Shown here: piece by piece, positions 5,820 to 8,153 of the stretch
Numbering within the stretch: the stretch's first letter is position 1
Layout: the number at the start of each line of letters is the position of its first letter
Assembly (NCBI GenBank): GCA_048498995.1
Contig: JBEHWX010000164.1
Span: forward strand, 1-8,153
Reading direction: 5' to 3'
DNA: 8,153 bases
Source of the DNA: JBEHWX01 sp048498995
Lineage (GTDB): Bacteria; Bacteroidota; Ignavibacteria; OLB7
Made by a program: the position numbers and the translations under genes
The notes under the pieces: generated by a model
What the model saw: only the letters and a program-made list of their open reading frames with translations
The model's database searches: none
Told to the model about the DNA's origin: nothing

Positions 5820-7847
5820 ATGCACCGAATCCCCCGACACCGTTCCTCGCGCATCGTGGTGCTCGTCGTTGCCCTGCTGGGCGGAGCGACCGCGTTGCGC
5901 GCGCAGCAGCACGCAACGCCGGGCAATGGCGTGGAGCTCGGCGTGGGCGTTGGGACGGCCAGCGGCTTCAGCACGTTCAACGACCCGTACACGCTGCACG
6001 ACCATACCTACACGGCCAGCGACAAGGAGCTCGGACTGCACCTCGGCCTTGCGCTTCCCGATCTGTTCACCCGCGGAGTCGGGCTCTCGGTCCGGGGAGC
6101 GTTCGCCACCACGAGCACGCGCCACTACTACGTGGCGCCGGCGATCCCGGTGCTGCTGCAGACCGACACGGGGCTGGCGGTGCTGCTGCAGACGACCGAT
6201 CTGGAGCTGGCCCACAGCAACTGGCGCGTCGAGGCCGAGGCGCTCGTGAGGATCGCGCCGGTGGGAGGCCTGGCGCTGCTGGCCGGCCCGGCCATCGGAA
6301 CGCGCCAGGTGACGAGCTGGAGCTATTCCTCGCATCTGCTCAGCCCCGACGGCGCCAGATTCCTCAACCCCGCGTCGCTCTCGGTGGTGACGGCCGACAA
6401 GGGCCGGACGCTCATCTACGGCTCGGGAAGCGTTCTCCCCGGCGAGAACCATTTCACCGTCGCGGCGCTGGGAGGCGTCTGCTACACGTTCCCGATCTCG
6501 CGCGACGTCTCGATAGCGCCGGAGCTCTGGCTCCGCTACGACTTCACGTCGCCGGGACTGATCGGCGTCTGGAATCCGCTGACGCTGCAGGCGGCGGTCA
6601 ACCTTTCGCTCGGCAACCTCATGCGGCTCAGGGCCCAGGGAAACGCTCCACCGCCGGAGCCGAGTGCGCCTTCCGAGGCGAGAGCGCCGACCGAGGCGCC
6701 GGCTCGCGCCATGGATACCTCGCGCCGCGATATTCCTCCCCCGGCGCAACGGCCGATCGCCGCGGCGATCGATCTGTACAGCATCGATCCGGATGGCTCG
6801 CGACGCCAGACCGCGACGCTCCATCCGTCGATCACGGCGCGCAGCCGGAGCATCGAGCTTCCACGGACGATCCCGTTCGAGCCGAACCGGATCACTCCGC
6901 CGTCGATGGCGGTCGAGCCCCCCGGATCGCTCGATTCGGTGGCGCTGCTCGATCCGGAGCGGGCGGTCGATCATCTCCTCGACGTGCTGGCCGCGCGGTT
7001 GAACGCGCACCCGACGGTCACGATCACCCTGGCCGGCTCGACCGCGCCGGGGGAGCCGGCCTCGATCGGTAAGTGCCGCGCCGAGGAGGTCCGCGGACTG
7101 CTGATCGGGAGCTTCGGCTGCCGCTCGTCGCAGATCCTCCTGGGTCCGGCCACCCGATCCCCGGCCGGCGCCGCGGTGACGATCGGTGGCACGAAGGTCG
7201 AGGAGCTCACCCGCGTGGAGCGCCGCTGGGTGGAGCGGAGCACCGGCGCCTCCCCCATCGGCGTGGAGCCATCGATCGATCTGCCGGCGGGGCTGCGAAG
7301 CTGGGCGATCGAGTTCCGACAGGGAAGCGAAACGATCGCGCGCCGCACCAGCGAGGATACCTCCCAGACGCTCGATCTCGGGCTGATCCTCCGCGACCGC
7401 GCCATCGGCGATTCGCTCCCGCCACTGGTGGCGGTGCTGACGGTGGAGGATGCCGACGGCATCCGACACAGCGCGCGCGACGAGATGCCGTTCGTCGCCG
7501 GACGCACCCCGCGCGACACGGCACATATCGCATCGTACATCCTCATCCCGGGAGCGACGGCGCAGGCGACGGTGGACGAACAGCTTCTCCCCTCCCTCTG
7601 GCGGATCGCGCTGGAGGCGCGGCGCGGCGGGCGCGTCTCGGTCCGGCCGCTGCGGGAAACGACCGATGGCGCCCGTTCGGCCACGCTCTGCGTGCGCCAT
7701 CTGCGGGAGCTGCTCGGCGCGCAATGGCGCGTGGAGATAGCGCCGGCGCCGGCCGCGACGGCCGAAGCGAATGGCGCGGACTCTCCCTTCAACGGATTGA
7801 TCGACGCGGGGGTGGAGATCATGGTGGAGGAATCGCCCGGAAGCTGA
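5820..7847 (+). CDS. Outer-membrane beta-barrel protein with degenerate OmpA-like C-terminal domains
   Basis: The protein has 675 residues. Residues 1-29 are a clear signal peptide (MHRIPRHRSSR, then VVLVVALLGG, cleavage near LRAQQ). Residues 35-270 alternate hydrophobic and polar residues in barrel-like strands (GVELGVGVGTASGF, LGLHLGLALP, ELWLRYDFTSPG), like porin or OmpA-type barrels. Residues 275-312 are a Pro/Ala/Glu linker. Residues 353-440 resemble the OmpA peptidoglycan-binding domain: FEPNRITPP, then VDHLLDVLAARLNAHPTVTI, then KCRAEEVRGLL with Arg420 in the usual RA position. The normal GxTDxxG is AGSTAPG, so the ligand-binding Asp appears to be lost. Residues 490-560 look like an Ig-like spacer, and 566-675 may be a second, more degraded OmpA-type domain. 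The start at 5820 best fits the signal peptide but lacks a well-spaced ribosome site; in-frame ATG 5763 and GTG 5706 are alternatives. It is divergent from the sigma gene. Confidence 0.8.
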   Translation: MHRIPRHRSSRIVVLVVALLGGATALRAQQHATPGNGVELGVGVGTASGFSTFNDPYTLHDHTYTASDKELGLHLGLALPDLFTRGVGLSVRGAFATTSTRHYYVAPAIPVLLQTDTGLAVLLQTTDLELAHSNWRVEAEALVRIAPVGGLALLAGPAIGTRQVTSWSYSSHLLSPDGARFLNPASLSVVTADKGRTLIYGSGSVLPGENHFTVAALGGVCYTFPISRDVSIAPELWLRYDFTSPGLIGVWNPLTLQAAVNLSLGNLMRLRAQGNAPPPEPSAPSEARAPTEAPARAMDTSRRDIPPPAQRPIAAAIDLYSIDPDGSRRQTATLHPSITARSRSIELPRTIPFEPNRITPPSMAVEPPGSLDSVALLDPERAVDHLLDVLAARLNAHPTVTITLAGSTAPGEPASIGKCRAEEVRGLLIGSFGCRSSQILLGPATRSPAGAAVTIGGTKVEELTRVERRWVERSTGASPIGVEPSIDLPAGLRSWAIEFRQGSETIARRTSEDTSQTLDLGLILRDRAIGDSLPPLVAVLTVEDADGIRHSARDEMPFVAGRTPRDTAHIASYILIPGATAQATVDEQLLPSLWRIALEARRGGRVSVRPLRETTDGARSATLCVRHLRELLGAQWRVEIAPAPAATAEANGADSPFNGLIDAGVEIMVEESPGS

Positions 7848-7939
7848 TCGGGCCGATCCTCCCGGACGCATCGAGAGACTTACTCATGGATCGACTCCTC
7901 CGAACGGAGGGGCGCCGCGGGTGAGGAGACCAGCCGTGG

Positions 7940-8153
7940 ATGGCAACATCCGCCGTGGCGACGTGGATACCGCGAGTCTCACGTCGCCATGGTAGGCCCG
8001 GCTCCCCCCGCGGCGACGCAAGGGGCGCGGATCTTTCCGCGCGACGATCCCGGCGACAGATCCCGAAGACGATCCCGACAACAGATCCCGAAGACGATCC
8101 CGACAACAGATCCCGAAGACGATCCCGACAACAGATCCCGAAGACGATCCCGA
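7940..8153 (+). CDS. Possible partial ORF running through the repeat array (doubtful)
   Basis: From ATG 7940, 71 codons stay open to the window edge. A GAGGAG lies eleven bases upstream (7923-7928), slightly far for a ribosome site. The predicted product is Arg/Pro/Ser-rich. Inside the array, the 25-bp period shifts frame each copy, so the peptide cycles through an acidic DPEDDPDN, a basic RSRRRSRQ and an IPKTIPTT segment. The repeat has no stop codon in any frame on either strand, so openness is weak evidence for coding. It resembles no family I know. Confidence 0.15.
   Translation, partial: MATSAVATWIPRVSRRHGRPGSPRGDARGADLSARRSRRQIPKTIPTTDPEDDPDNRSRRRSRQQIPKTIP
7953..7992 (+). terminator. 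13-pair hairpin downstream of the OMP gene, possible terminator
   Basis: CCGTGGCGACGTG (7953-7965) pairs with CACGTCGCCATGG (7980-7992), with one G-T wobble, around a 14-base loop. It lies about 105 bp after the OMP stop. No T-run follows, so intrinsic termination is uncertain; an mRNA-stabilising or factor-dependent role is equally possible. Confidence 0.4.
8046..8153. repeat. 25-bp tandem repeat array, truncated by the window edge
   Basis: Perfect units begin at 8059, 8084, 8109 and 8134 (the last cut at 20 bases), preceded by a diverged half-unit at 8046-8058. Each unit consists of two related halves, GATCCCGAAGAC (12 bp) and GATCCCGACAACA (13 bp), so GATCCCGA recurs at alternating 12- and 13-bp spacing eight times exactly, plus once as GATCCCGG. 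There are no unique spacers, so it is not CRISPR. It may be an intergenic minisatellite, a protein-binding array or part of a coding repeat beyond the edge. Confidence 0.9.

Larger units (their letters stand above)
7848..8153. other. Non-coding or weakly coding tail region with hairpins and a repeat array
   Basis: No convincing gene is seen after the OMP stop. In order, the region contains a small dyad CCTCCG-AA-CGGAGG (7897-7910), a strong 13-pair hairpin (7953-7992), a GC hairpin GCGCGG/CCGCGC (8025-8042) and a 25-bp tandem array (8046 to the edge). A rightward frame from ATG 7940 stays open to the window edge but is poorly supported. Confidence 0.55.

Noticed and set aside
4825..6249. Rightward open frame of 474 codons across the sigma gene and intergenic region
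   Set aside because: It covers the antisense of the sigma factor and the start of the OMP gene out of frame; the composition is shadow-like.
5568..7871. Leftward open frame of 767 codons antisense to the OMP gene
   Set aside because: Arg-dominated composition throughout and no recognisable fold; the rightward frame has a signal peptide and barrel pattern.
7819..8106. Leftward 95-codon frame from the repeat array into the OMP 3' end
   Set aside because: It relies on a TTG start inside the repeat, has no ribosome site, overlaps the OMP gene's end, and its openness comes from the stop-free repeat.
8046..8153. CRISPR array
   Set aside because: Units are directly contiguous with no unique spacers, and no cas genes are visible.

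Overview
The window is GC-rich, with long spurious open frames antisense to every real gene. It most likely comes from an uncultured or little-studied bacterium of the Bacteroidetes/Chlorobi/Fibrobacteres (FCB)-type radiation. This rests on three things: a secreted Asp-box repeat protein ending in a domain resembling type IX secretion (Por) sorting domains, an OmpA-like outer-membrane barrel protein, and strong GAGGAG-type Shine-Dalgarno sites. The phylum is an inference, and there is no RNA gene or other taxonomic marker.

Layout. Positions 1-5469 are transcribed leftward. Read in the direction of transcription, the genes are an ECF sigma factor (4870-5469), a membrane-anchored putative anti-sigma factor (3928-4767), a non-coding stretch of 387 bp, an SDR oxidoreductase (2809-3540) 30 bp ahead of a GH1-like glycoside hydrolase (1570-2778), and a secreted YCF48-like beta-propeller protein (84-1352). 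A 350-bp divergent region (5470-5819) separates these from one rightward gene, a 675-residue outer-membrane protein (5820-7847). That protein has an N-terminal barrel, a Pro/Ala linker, and what look like two degenerate OmpA C-terminal-type domains. The last 306 bp hold hairpins and a 25-bp tandem array that runs off the window edge.

Functional groups. Sigma and anti-sigma form a trans-envelope signalling pair. The divergent OMP gene could be a target, but no promoter was recognised that would prove it. SDR and GH1 form a probable two-gene carbohydrate operon acting in the cytoplasm. The propeller protein appears to be a separate exported, surface-sorted protein.

The most interesting structure is in the leaders. 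The Shine-Dalgarno region of the SDR gene (14-bp perfect inverted repeat) and that of the propeller gene (13 pairs with one small internal loop) can each pair with a complementary segment 85-115 nt upstream in the leader. This suggests, but does not prove, a shared ribosome-site-sequestering leader design. No complete new defence or mobile system is visible; the window otherwise reads as ordinary chromosomal sequence.
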